Positions 15,069 to 21,285 of a stretch of 21,285 bases of DNA are shown in pieces (positions within the stretch are counted from its first letter, which is position 1; every line of letters begins with the position of its first letter). Source of the stretch: an uncultured Dialister sp. (lineage in GTDB: Bacteria > Bacillota > Negativicutes > Veillonellales > Dialisteraceae). The position numbers were made by a program, and so were the translations under genes. Under the pieces are notes generated by a model, which saw only the letters and a program-made list of their open reading frames with translations, ran no database searches and was not told the origin of the DNA. The stretch covers positions 1 to 21,285 of the forward strand of contig UQRR01000032.1 of NCBI GenBank assembly GCA_900543455.1. Reading direction: 5' to 3'.

Positions 15069-15097
15069 ATCGTACTCGAAACAGGAGAAGAATGCAA
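15069..15097 (-). promoter_or_regulatory. Candidate sigma-70 promoter of gdpP-rplI
   Basis: TTGCAT (15092-15097) and TACGAT (15069-15074) are spaced 17 bases apart on the minus strand, giving a leader of about 78 bases. Neither box is perfect, but spacing and position fit. Confidence 0.45.
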
Positions 15098-15325
15098 GAG
15101 GGCAGAGGGGAGGCTCCCCATCGCCCTTTCGGACCATGGATCTTTGAGATCCATCGCAGACATCCTTGAGGATAAAAGGTCTGTCCACAAACGCCGCCCC
15201 TCATGCCACTAATGAGGAACGCGAAGCCATGGCTAAAAGCTCGGTCCATGCACCGCAGGAAAGCCCCCCCTTCCGGGTCTTCTCATATCGAAAGAAAGTA
15301 AGACCCTCTATACCGCCTCACAAAG
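15098..15325. other. Gap between aro terminator and gdpP promoter, no gene seen
   Basis: No frame here has a ribosome binding site or recognisable product. A perfect hairpin ATGGATCT-TTG-AGATCCAT sits at 15136-15154, the short palindrome ATCCTTGAGGAT follows it, and CTCAT/ATGAG pairs further right. It may be another decayed intergenic repeat; I cannot assign a function. Confidence 0.4.
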
Positions 15326-15348
15326 AAAAAAGCCCCATAAAATGGAGC
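15326..15348 (-). terminator. Terminator of the aro gene run
   Basis: On the minus strand GCTCCAT-TTT-ATGGGGC makes a 7-bp stem followed by TTTTTTC. It is 173 bases after the aroK stop. The 172 bases between (15349-15520) contain no gene that I can support. Confidence 0.75.
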
Positions 15349-15520
15349 CCTCCGCTGCCTAAGGTTCTTTGTTTATCGGTGATCGCACGGGAACGGAAAA
15401 AGGGTCTATGCTATATCAATACGTGCTTGGGGAAAGACATATTTCATCGCAGGAACCTATCTTGCCTGTATTTTCATGCACCGCTTCGTCATCTTTCTTC
15501 TTGCAAGCCCGTTATCCGCG

Positions 15521-16027
15521 TCAGATGATCCCCTGTCCCCTGATCGCCAGTTTCGTCAATTTTTCGAACACGCTTTCCAGCGAACCCTCATTCACCACGA
15601 TCTCGTCTGCCGCCTTGCGATAGAGAGTGATACGCTCATGGTAAAGCGTGTAGACTTTCCCGCTGCCTTCGGCAAGGAGGGGACGGGTGCTGACTTCTAC
15701 ATCGCCTGCGATGTCTTCGGGGCGGCGGTCGATGAAGTAAATGGTGCCGGTCTTTTTCAGTCGCTCGATATTGACAGCGCGCTTCACGACGCCGCCGCCG
15801 GTCGCAATGACGAGGCTTTCCCTCTTTGCGAGGGCTTCGATGGTGCGTTCTTCGGCATCACGGAAGCAGTCTTCGCTCACGGCGAAGAGCTCGGGGATGC
15901 TCTTTCCTTCTTTTTCTTCCAAATAGGTGTCGGCATCCACAAAGGAGCGGTGCAGGGCTCCGGCCAGTCGCCGCCCCAGTGTGGATTTCCCGCAGCCGGG
16001 CATGCCGATCAGGATGATATTTTTCAT
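15521..16027 (-). CDS. aroK: Shikimate kinase
   Basis: The 168-residue P-loop kinase phosphorylates shikimate at the 3-hydroxyl, the fifth step of the shikimate pathway. The Walker A motif is GMPGCGKS (8-15). The shikimate-binding set is Asp33 in VDADTYLE, Arg56 in CFRDAEE, and the triple glycine ATGGGVV (75-81). The lid region carries STRPLLAE. Length and motifs are those of typical AroK/AroL. AAGGAG lies 5 bases before the ATG. It is last in the aro run, after aroE, with a 121-base gap containing degenerate repeat modules. Unlike the four aro genes upstream, its stop codon (TGA) is not inside a TAGTGAC-type repeat. Confidence 0.96.
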   Translation of the reverse strand: MKNIILIGMPGCGKSTLGRRLAGALHRSFVDADTYLEEKEGKSIPELFAVSEDCFRDAEERTIEALAKRESLVIATGGGVVKRAVNIERLKKTGTIYFIDRRPEDIAGDVEVSTRPLLAEGSGKVYTLYHERITLYRKAADEIVVNEGSLESVFEKLTKLAIRGQGII

Positions 16028-16148
16028 GAATGCTCCTTCCTAGGAAAGTGGATCGTCGGGTCCAAAGGGTTCAGGGACAGTGCTGAAGCGGTGCGTCTTT
16101 TGACTGCGCTCGAAATGATGATGAGGAGTCACCGCTCGCTCCTAGTCA
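16028..16148. repeat. Degenerate repeat modules between aroE and aroK
   Basis: Read on the plus strand from the aroK start there is GGGTTCAGGG (one heptamer), GTGCTGAAGCGGTGCG, then GCGCTCGAAATGATGATG, then CCTAGTCACTAG. The last word contains the aroE stop codon. Module order is the same as in the larger aro gaps. Confidence 0.6.
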
Positions 16149-16958
16149 CTAGCCCCCCATCTCTTCTGCGATCTCTTCTGCGATGCGATCGGGGATCTCT
16201 CTTTCCAGCCAGATCTCTTCCGCCGCGATGGCCTGCATGACGAGCATGTACATGCCATTGGCCTTGTCCGCGTGCGAAGCGTCATGGAGAAGGCGGGTCT
16301 CCTTCGGGTTGTAGATGATGTCGATGACCTTGGAGAAATGCCGGGCAGCCTCTTCGGAGATCGGTGAAACGCCGACCTTGGGATACATACCGACCGGGGT
16401 GGCGTTCACGAGAAGCGCGCCTTCTGCCTCTCTTTCAAAAGCGGCGTAGTCCATGAGACGGACGCGGCGCTCTTCTGCAAAGGAGCGGAGATCGGAGTCC
16501 ACCTTCTCCGGATGGCGGGAGATGACGCGGATCTCTGCTGCGCCTTCATCATAAAGGCACTGGATGATGGCGCGCGACGCACCGCCGTGACCGAGGACGA
16601 CGGCGGTCTTTCCATTGACCTTGGCATCGATCTTTCGGAGCGTGCGCTGGAAGCCGAAGTAGTCGGTATTGTATCCCACGAGCTTCCCGTCTGCCTTGGC
16701 GATGGTATTCACTGCGCCGATGGTCTTTGCTTCCGGGGAAATGTCATCCAGGAAGGGGATGACATCGAGCTTGTAGGGGATGGTCACATTCAGCCCGTCG
16801 CAGGCGGTGAGGGTATCCCGCAGTACTTCAGCGAAGTGGTTCTTGGGGATCTCGATGAGGTCGTAGCGCCCGGGGATGGACAGCTTGTGAAATAGTTTTT
16901 CGTGAATTATAGGAGAAAGGCTGTGTCCGAGCACTTCTCCGATCAGTCCGAGTTTCAT
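16149..16958 (-). CDS. aroE: Shikimate dehydrogenase
   Basis: The 269-residue NADP enzyme reduces 3-dehydroshikimate to shikimate. The N-terminus MKLGLIGEVLGHSLSPIIHE has the shikimate-binding GHSLSP (11-16). Catalytic Lys63 lies in NVTIPYK and Asp99 in GYNTDYFGF. The NADP loop is GHGGASRA (123-130), and NATPVGMYP follows in the second domain. The frame stays open 75 codons upstream into the pheA end, but I start at 16958, where AGGAG precedes the ATG by 6 bases and the family N-terminus begins. The stop TAG is followed directly by TGA and belongs to a TAGTGACTAG repeat. Its place between pheA and aroK fits a common operon. Confidence 0.95.
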   Translation of the reverse strand: MKLGLIGEVLGHSLSPIIHEKLFHKLSIPGRYDLIEIPKNHFAEVLRDTLTACDGLNVTIPYKLDVIPFLDDISPEAKTIGAVNTIAKADGKLVGYNTDYFGFQRTLRKIDAKVNGKTAVVLGHGGASRAIIQCLYDEGAAEIRVISRHPEKVDSDLRSFAEERRVRLMDYAAFEREAEGALLVNATPVGMYPKVGVSPISEEAARHFSKVIDIIYNPKETRLLHDASHADKANGMYMLVMQAIAAEEIWLEREIPDRIAEEIAEEMGG

Positions 16959-17134
16959 GAGGAGCTCCTTGGGTCTCGCAGATCCAGCCGGTGCTGAAGG
17001 TGCAAAGGAATATGGCGGCCTGGCCGCTCTGTAAAGACGGGCGATGCCCGAAGATCTGAAAGAAACGCTCCCATCGTCTGCCTCTTTGCAGGGGACGCCA
17101 CTGGGAAAGGGAGTATAGGACGTACCGCCCGTCA
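16959..17134. repeat. Gap between pheA and aroE with repeat words
   Basis: The hairpin-forming GGCGGCCTGGCCGC near 17015 is followed by GGGCGATGCCCGAAGATCT (17039-17057). The latter recurs with one difference at 20945-20963. GTCACTA at the pheA stop is the end of the gap. No GGTTCA unit is present here. Confidence 0.55.
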
Positions 17135-17968
17135 CTATTTCTTGCAGGACGGATAGTTTCCCAGGATCTTGAAGTAGGTACACATGGAGGCGAGCCCGTG
17201 GAGGGTCTGTGCGTTGGATGGGTCGTGGATGCGGCCTTTGACGTCGATGTGGAAGAAGTACTCGAAGGGATGGCCTTCCATGGGACGGGACTCGAGGTGC
17301 GTCATATTCATACCGCCGTAGAAGAAGTAGCCCAGGACGTGGTAGAGCGCGCCCGGCTCATGCTTGACGGAAATGACGAGGGTGATCTTGTCAGCGTCTT
17401 CGGTGATCTCCATCTTCGGAGCGATGATGAAGAAGCGGGTGTAGTTGCTCTGATTGAAATAAATATTTTCTGCAAGGACGGAGAGTCCGTAGAGGCGGGC
17501 TGCGGTGCGGCTGGCGACTGCGGCCTGGTTCTTCCTGCCGTCTTCGGCGACGCGCTCTGCACTCCGAGATGTGGAGAAATACGGCTCGAGCGTCCAGTCT
17601 CTGTGCTCATTGAAGAAGGGGCGGCACTGGCGGAAGCCCTGCGGATGGGAATAGACGGTGTCGATGTCGTCCAAGGTCGCGCCGGGAATGCCAAGAAGGT
17701 TGTGCTCGATCTTCACCAGCTGCTCTCCGACGACGGCACAGTCGTATTTCTGGATGAGGTCGTAGACTTCTGTGATGCCGCCGGTCGAGGAATTCTCGAT
17801 GGGCAGGACTCCGTAGTCGATGGTGCCGTCTTTCACGGCTTTCACGACGTCTTCAAATAAAGGGAAATAGGATTCTTCCCGTTCCTTGCTGCCGAATTGC
17901 CGCTCCATGGCCTCGTAGGTGTAGGAGCCTTTCGCGCCATAGCAGCCGACTTTGAGTGTATGTGTCAT
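17135..17968 (-). CDS. pheA: Prephenate dehydratase
   Basis: The 277-residue monofunctional enzyme converts prephenate to phenylpyruvate for phenylalanine synthesis. The N-terminal catalytic part shows GAKGSYTYEA (11-20), VLPIENSSTGG (54-64) and the signature NYTRFFII with TRF at 177-179, essential in the family. The C-terminal ACT domain (about 195-272) has GALYHVLGYF and the phenylalanine-binding ESRP (226-229), so feedback inhibition by phenylalanine is expected. There is no chorismate mutase domain; a separate mutase is needed elsewhere. CGGAGG is 6-7 bases before the ATG. It lies between aroC and aroE, and its stop TAG is followed directly by TGAC, as for its neighbours. Confidence 0.96.
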   Translation of the reverse strand: MTHTLKVGCYGAKGSYTYEAMERQFGSKEREESYFPLFEDVVKAVKDGTIDYGVLPIENSSTGGITEVYDLIQKYDCAVVGEQLVKIEHNLLGIPGATLDDIDTVYSHPQGFRQCRPFFNEHRDWTLEPYFSTSRSAERVAEDGRKNQAAVASRTAARLYGLSVLAENIYFNQSNYTRFFIIAPKMEITEDADKITLVISVKHEPGALYHVLGYFFYGGMNMTHLESRPMEGHPFEYFFHIDVKGRIHDPSNAQTLHGLASMCTYFKILGNYPSCKK

Positions 17969-17986
17969 AGGATGCCTCCGAAAAAA

Positions 17987-18187
17987 GGTTCAGGGTTAGC
18001 CCCGGGGACGTGCCGTCCCTTGATTGCGTGCAAAAGAGGTTCAGCGGGTTCTATAGGTTCAAGAGGTTCAAAGGGGTTGGTGCGGCGCATAAAAATCAGA
18101 AGCGCCGCGAAGGTTTGAAACTAGCGGTTTTCTCGTATCGCAAACCTAATCCCTAGCTACTCATCCCTAGTCACCAGCCACCAGCCA
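17987..18187. repeat. Repeat mosaic between aroC and pheA
   Basis: From the pheA start outward (plus strand): GGTTCAGGGTTAG at 17987-17999; four GGTTCA/GGTTCT units at exactly 9-base spacing (18038, 18047, 18056, 18065); the hairpin-forming TGGTGCGGCGCATAAAAAT at 18078-18096; TCTCGTATCG near 18131; then CTAGTCACCAGCCACCAG repeats that run to and include the aroC stop codon at 18188. Confidence 0.75.
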
Positions 18188-19273
18188 CTAGTCACCAGTC
18201 ACCAATGCCTCGTCCAGAATGACAAGTGCCGCGGCGGTCTCGATGACAGGGATCGCGCGAGGGATGATGCAGGGGTCGTGACGGCCGCCGATGGTGAGGA
18301 GGGTGTCCTTCCTTTCGGCGAGGTTCACGGTGAGCTGAGGTTTTCCGATCGAGGCGGTCGGCTTGATGGCGAGGCGGAAGATCACGGGATTGCCGCCGGA
18401 GATACCGCCCAAGATACCGCCATTGTGGTTGGTCTTTGTTTCCACCTTCCCCTCCGCCCAGTGCATGCCATCATTCGCCGCCGAGCCTTTCATCGCCGCA
18501 AGGCCGAAGCCGTCTCCAAATTCGATGCCCTTCACGGCGGGGATGGAGAACATCATGTGGGACAGCTCGCTCTCCAGCGAATCAAAGAAGGGATCGCCGA
18601 GCCCTGCGGGAAGACCGGTCACCATACATTCGACGATGCCGCCGACGGAGTCTCCCTCCGCTTTGGCAGCGAGGATGGCGGCTTCCATCTTCTCGCCGAT
18701 GTCCTTGGTGAGGACGGGGAGCGTCTCTTCACGAAGAGAAGCGAAGGTCGCCTCGCTCTCTCCCAAAGGATCGAAGCGGCGGTCCTCGATCCCCGCGATG
18801 CGGGTGACATGCGCGCCGATATGGATGCCTTTGGCGGAGAGTACCTGCCGGGCAATGGAGCCCGCAAAGGTCAGGGGCGCGGTGATGCGGCCGGAGAAAT
18901 GGCCGCCGCCGCGGTAGTCATTGTATCCGCCATACTTCACATGTCCGGTGTAGTCGGCGTGCCCAGGGCGCATATTGTCTTTCAGGATGTCATAGTCCTT
19001 CGAATGCTGATCGCCATTTCTGATCTCCATCGCGAGCGGTGTCCCCGTCGTGCGGTCATTGAAATAGCCGGAGAGGATCTCAAAAGCGTCCTTCTCCCTG
19101 CGCGGGGTCGCCAGTGCGCTGCTGCCCGGAGCGCGGCGCGCCATATCCCGGCGCACGGCGTCCCAGTCGATGGAGATCCCTGCGGGAAGTCCGTCGATGA
19201 TGCAGCCGATGGCAGTGCCATGGGATTCCCCAAAAATGGTGACTTTCAGTTTTTGTCCGAATGTATTGCTCAT
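18188..19273 (-). CDS. aroC: Chorismate synthase
   Basis: The 361-residue FMN-dependent enzyme converts 5-enolpyruvylshikimate 3-phosphate to chorismate, the branch point of aromatic synthesis. It starts FGQKLKVTIFGESHGTAIG, the first family signature. RPGHADYTGHVKYGGYNDYR (113-132) and GGGHFSGRITAP follow, and GRHDPCIIPRAIPV is the C-terminal signature. Length is typical. AAAGGA lies about 9 bases before the ATG. The last residues LVTGD and the stop TAG are encoded by TGACTGGTGACTAG, a unit of the intergenic repeat; aroA ends the same way. It follows aroA at 303 bases and precedes pheA. Confidence 0.97.
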   Translation of the reverse strand: MSNTFGQKLKVTIFGESHGTAIGCIIDGLPAGISIDWDAVRRDMARRAPGSSALATPRREKDAFEILSGYFNDRTTGTPLAMEIRNGDQHSKDYDILKDNMRPGHADYTGHVKYGGYNDYRGGGHFSGRITAPLTFAGSIARQVLSAKGIHIGAHVTRIAGIEDRRFDPLGESEATFASLREETLPVLTKDIGEKMEAAILAAKAEGDSVGGIVECMVTGLPAGLGDPFFDSLESELSHMMFSIPAVKGIEFGDGFGLAAMKGSAANDGMHWAEGKVETKTNHNGGILGGISGGNPVIFRLAIKPTASIGKPQLTVNLAERKDTLLTIGGRHDPCIIPRAIPVIETAAALVILDEALVTGD

Positions 19274-19576
19274 AGAATATGTCCTTTGATGGGTTCAGGG
19301 TTCAAGGTTCAGGGTTCAAGGGGGATGGTGCGGCGCATAAAAATAGGGAAGCACCGCAGAATTTTGATAGCGCTTCGCGCCGTCGTCATCGAAAGCGTAG
19401 CCGAGGGCCTTTCTTTGCACTGCGGTCAGTATCGCATAAGAACTGGCAGGGAAACGACGCCTTGGTGTTACGTATTTCTGCTTTCACACATGCATCGTTT
19501 ATCGGTCTGCAAGAAAGATTTCTCGCTTCGCTCGAAATGACGATACGGGAGTCTGAAGTCTTCCAGTCCCCAGTCA
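19274..19576. repeat. 303-bp repeat mosaic between aroA and aroC
   Basis: There is no gene here. From the aroC start outward: four heptamers of the GGGTTCA type at 19291-19318; TGGTGCGGCGCATAAAAAT at 19326-19344, identical over 19 bases to 18078-18096; GCGCTTCGCGC near 19371; at 19514-19550 a dispersed repeat containing CGCTTCGCTCGAAATGACG followed by ATACGGGA (relative at 6698-6739); then CAGTCACTAATCACCAGTC, which contains the aroA stop codon. Confidence 0.75.
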
Positions 19577-20854
19577 CTAATCACCAGTCACAAGCCGTCC
19601 CCCGACCCGCTTGAAATCCTCCCAGAATGTCGGGTACGATTTCCGGACGCTTTCCGCGCCTTCGATGATCAGAGGCGCACTGCATTTCGCAGAGACCGCG
19701 GCGAGGGCCATGGCGATGCGATGATCGCTCCATGAGGAGACGGTGCCGCCGGTGAGGTGGTCCCGGCCGCGGATCAAGAGGCCGTCGGGCTTTTCTTCGA
19801 TGTCCGCGCCGAGCTTCGTAAGCTCGACAGCCATGGCATGGAGACGGTCACATTCTTTCAGGCGCACGCGAGAGGCATGAATGATCTCGGTCGTACCTTC
19901 GCTGACAGCGGCAAGGGCGGCGAGCGCCGGCACGAGGTCAGGGCAGTCTTCGGCATCGATCACGGTCCCCCGTGTCTTCGATGACTTGGCAGCGATCATG
20001 CCTCCCTCTTCGCGGATGTCTCCGCCCATCTTTTCAAGGATGGTAAGGATCGCTTTGTCCCCCTGCTTTGAGTCAGGGAAAAGTCCCTGCAGCGTGATGC
20101 CTTCTCCCGTGAGACCGCTGACTAGCCAGAAGGCGGCCTGCGAGTAGTCCCCTTCCACGGCAAATGCGCCCGCCTTGTAGGACTGCCCGCCCGGGATCTC
20201 GTAAAGCTCGGGGCTTTTCTCATGGATGGTGATCCCATGACGGGCAAGCGTATCCAGCGTCATGTCGACATAGCTCTTCGACTCCAGTGTGGTCGTGCTA
20301 ATAAGTACGGAGTCATCCCCGGCAAGCGGCAGTGCAAAGAGGAGGCCGGTGAAGAACTGCGAGCTGACATCTCCGGGAAGCGCATAGCGCCCGCCGGGAA
20401 GCTGCCCTTTGACCGTGAGAGGAAGGCCGTCTCGGTTATCGAAGGAAATGCCCTTCTCATCAAAGATCCCGTAGTACGGTGTCAGCGGGCGCTCCGAAAG
20501 GCGGCCATGCCCCACATAGCGGATGACATTCCCTGAAATAAGACCGAGCGGGATGAGGAAACGCAGTGTCGAGCCGGACTCTCCTGCATCGGCTTCAAGC
20601 CGTCCTTCCTGCGGGGAAAGACCGCCGGAAATATGGAAGGTGAGACCGTCTTCGGCAGCCTCTTCTGTAAAATGCGCGCCCATCAGCGAAAGGATGCGGA
20701 CGGTGGCTTCGATGTCCTGTGACGGGGTCACGCCGGAGAGCGTCGTTTCCCCCTTGGCAAGCGCAGCGGCGATCAGCTCGCGATGCGTCATGCTTTTCGA
20801 GGACGGCACGCGGAGCATGCCGGAAAGCGGCGCGGGGGTGATGGTGATATGCAT
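19577..20854 (-). CDS. aroA: 3-phosphoshikimate 1-carboxyvinyltransferase (EPSP synthase)
   Basis: The 425-residue enzyme joins phosphoenolpyruvate to shikimate 3-phosphate. VPSSKSMTHR (16-25) holds the conserved Lys20, DAGESGSTLRFLIPL (near 90) is the PEP/phosphate-binding loop, and SDHRIAMALAAV near the C-terminus is the second family signature. Two lobes of repeated beta-alpha units and a full length agree. Residues around the PEP site (ESGSTLRF rather than GNAGTAMR) place it outside the enterobacterial type of EPSP synthase. AAGGAG is about 7 bases before the ATG. It is the first aro gene in the window. Five GGGTTCR heptamers start only 21 bases upstream of the ATG. The C-terminus LVTGD and the TAG stop are repeat-derived. 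Confidence 0.96.
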   Translation of the reverse strand: MHITITPAPLSGMLRVPSSKSMTHRELIAAALAKGETTLSGVTPSQDIEATVRILSLMGAHFTEEAAEDGLTFHISGGLSPQEGRLEADAGESGSTLRFLIPLGLISGNVIRYVGHGRLSERPLTPYYGIFDEKGISFDNRDGLPLTVKGQLPGGRYALPGDVSSQFFTGLLFALPLAGDDSVLISTTTLESKSYVDMTLDTLARHGITIHEKSPELYEIPGGQSYKAGAFAVEGDYSQAAFWLVSGLTGEGITLQGLFPDSKQGDKAILTILEKMGGDIREEGGMIAAKSSKTRGTVIDAEDCPDLVPALAALAAVSEGTTEIIHASRVRLKECDRLHAMAVELTKLGADIEEKPDGLLIRGRDHLTGGTVSSWSDHRIAMALAAVSAKCSAPLIIEGAESVRKSYPTFWEDFKRVGGRLVTGD

Positions 20855-20874
20855 AGTGGTACTCCTTGGGGAAA

Positions 20875-20909
20875 GGGTTCGGGGTTCAGGGTTCAGGGTT
20901 CAGGGTTCA
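20875..20909. repeat. Heptamer tandem repeat, five units, just upstream of aroA
   Basis: Five adjacent 7-base units read GGGTTCG then GGGTTCA four times, followed by GGGG. They lie next to the aroA ribosome binding site, so probably in the transcribed leader. Copy number could vary between strains. Confidence 0.9.
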
Positions 20910-20914
20910 GGGGT

Positions 20915-21208
20915 GTGGTGGCGGCTTCGCCGCAAATATATATAGGGCGATGCCCGAAGGTCTCTTGATCGCAGGTTTCCCTCGTATCGTCAGCCTTCCC
21001 CTTGCGGGGAAGGTGCCGAGCAAAGCGAGGCGGATAAGACACAAGCAGCATGAAAGATAAATGAATCAATCGAAAATGCGTTCGTGCCAGTGTGCGGATA
21101 ACGGCAGTACCCTATCCACCGCTGGCGCGGTCCCCCTTCCCCAATGGGGAAGGCTAAGTGGTGCGGCGCAAAGCGCCGAATTTATATTTGCGGCGAAGCC
21201 GCCACCAC
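20915..21208. repeat. Nested inverted-repeat element, 294 bp
   Basis: The outer arms 20915-20940 and 21183-21208 are perfect 26-bp inverted copies (GTGGTGGCGGC... / ...GCCGCCACCAC), each also a small hairpin. Inside, CCTTCCCC-TTGC-GGGGAAGG (20994-21013) and CCTTCCCC-AAT-GGGGAAGG (21135-21153) mirror each other, as do GAGGCGGATAAG and CTATCCACCGC further in. No coding frame is credible. It may be a MITE-like element or a composite of hairpin repeats. The left arm follows the heptamers in the same order as the hairpin modules of the other aro gaps. Confidence 0.7.
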
Positions 21209-21256
21209 AAGTTTGAAAGCAGAAAGAACAATCTATCCTTTATGTGAATCCTCATA

Positions 21257-21285
21257 GGTTAAGCGGGTTCTGAAGGTTCAAAAGG
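21257..21285. repeat. Start of another GGTTCA-type cluster at the window edge
   Basis: GGTTAAGCG, GGTTCTGAA and GGTTCAAAAGG follow each other at 9-base spacing, like the cluster upstream of pheA (18038-18070). Bases 21209-21256 hold nothing recognisable. Confidence 0.6.

Noticed and set aside
15067..15249. A 60-codon minus-strand frame upstream of gdpP.
   Set aside because: No ribosome binding site, Gly/Trp/Cys-rich chance-like composition, and it overlaps the candidate gdpP promoter.
14983..15520. A T-box or other amino acid riboswitch controlling aro or gdpP genes.
   Set aside because: No T-box sequence (AGGGTGGTACCGCG type) or known aptamer core was found; hairpins present are short and simple.
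16959..17183. The 75-codon N-terminal extension of the aroE frame.
   Set aside because: It overlaps the pheA end, reads through repeat sequence, and the family N-terminus with a good ribosome binding site starts at 16958.
17987..18210. A CRISPR array suggested by evenly spaced short repeats.
   Set aside because: Units are 6-10 bases with 7- or 9-base period and no unique spacers of 30 bases or so; no cas genes are present.

Overview
The window looks like a chromosomal segment of a Gram-negative Firmicute of the class Negativicutes; Dialister or a relative is my guess. This is inferred, not searched. The basis is a set of heptose-LPS genes (hldD, hldA, two heptosyltransferases, an O-antigen ligase) next to a typically Firmicute gdpP-rplI pair, with strong AGGAGG-type ribosome binding sites throughout. 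Every convincing gene is on the minus strand, so transcription runs from high to low coordinates.

Right half (15.3-21.3 kb): a shikimate/aromatic amino acid gene run, read as aroA, aroC, pheA, aroE, aroK, which takes shikimate-pathway intermediates to chorismate and then prephenate to phenylpyruvate. It probably ends at a terminator near 15.33 kb. The gaps between these genes are 120-300 bp of modular repeats: GGTTCA tandem units beside the start codon, GC-rich hairpins, a TGACGATACG-type word, and a TAGTGAC-type repeat that contains the stop codon of the preceding gene. Further right, 20.9-21.3 kb holds no gene, only a nested inverted-repeat element and the start of another repeat cluster.

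Middle (11.2-15.1 kb): gdpP (c-di-AMP phosphodiesterase) overlaps rplI (ribosomal protein L9) and has its own candidate promoter and terminator. Next comes a stand-alone PD-(D/E)XK 'transposase'/Rpn-type nuclease gene with its own terminator. A 42-bp palindromic element lies between its stop codon and that terminator.

Left half (1-11.2 kb): an LPS core gene run reads rfaC-like heptosyltransferase I, waaL-like ligase, rfaF-like heptosyltransferase, hldA kinase, then hldD epimerase and a strong terminator. It is followed by a membrane sulfatase-fold (LtaS/phosphoglycerol transferase-like) gene with its own terminator, then a VirK/YbjX-family gene paired with a WaaE-like GT2 glycosyltransferase. 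The left end is AT-rich. It contains a 159-bp MITE-like element related to the 42-bp one, a possible gene remnant, and a GT4 glycosyltransferase cut by the window edge. Together these genes make and attach heptose, extend the core, ligate polymer and possibly decorate the envelope. GC content falls visibly from roughly 60% in aro genes to roughly 40% in the left-end glycosyltransferase (judged from sample lines), which suggests a more variable surface-polysaccharide segment.

The most unusual features are the polarised intergenic repeat mosaics of the aro run and the two sizes of one palindromic element flanked by YTAR-type tetranucleotides.
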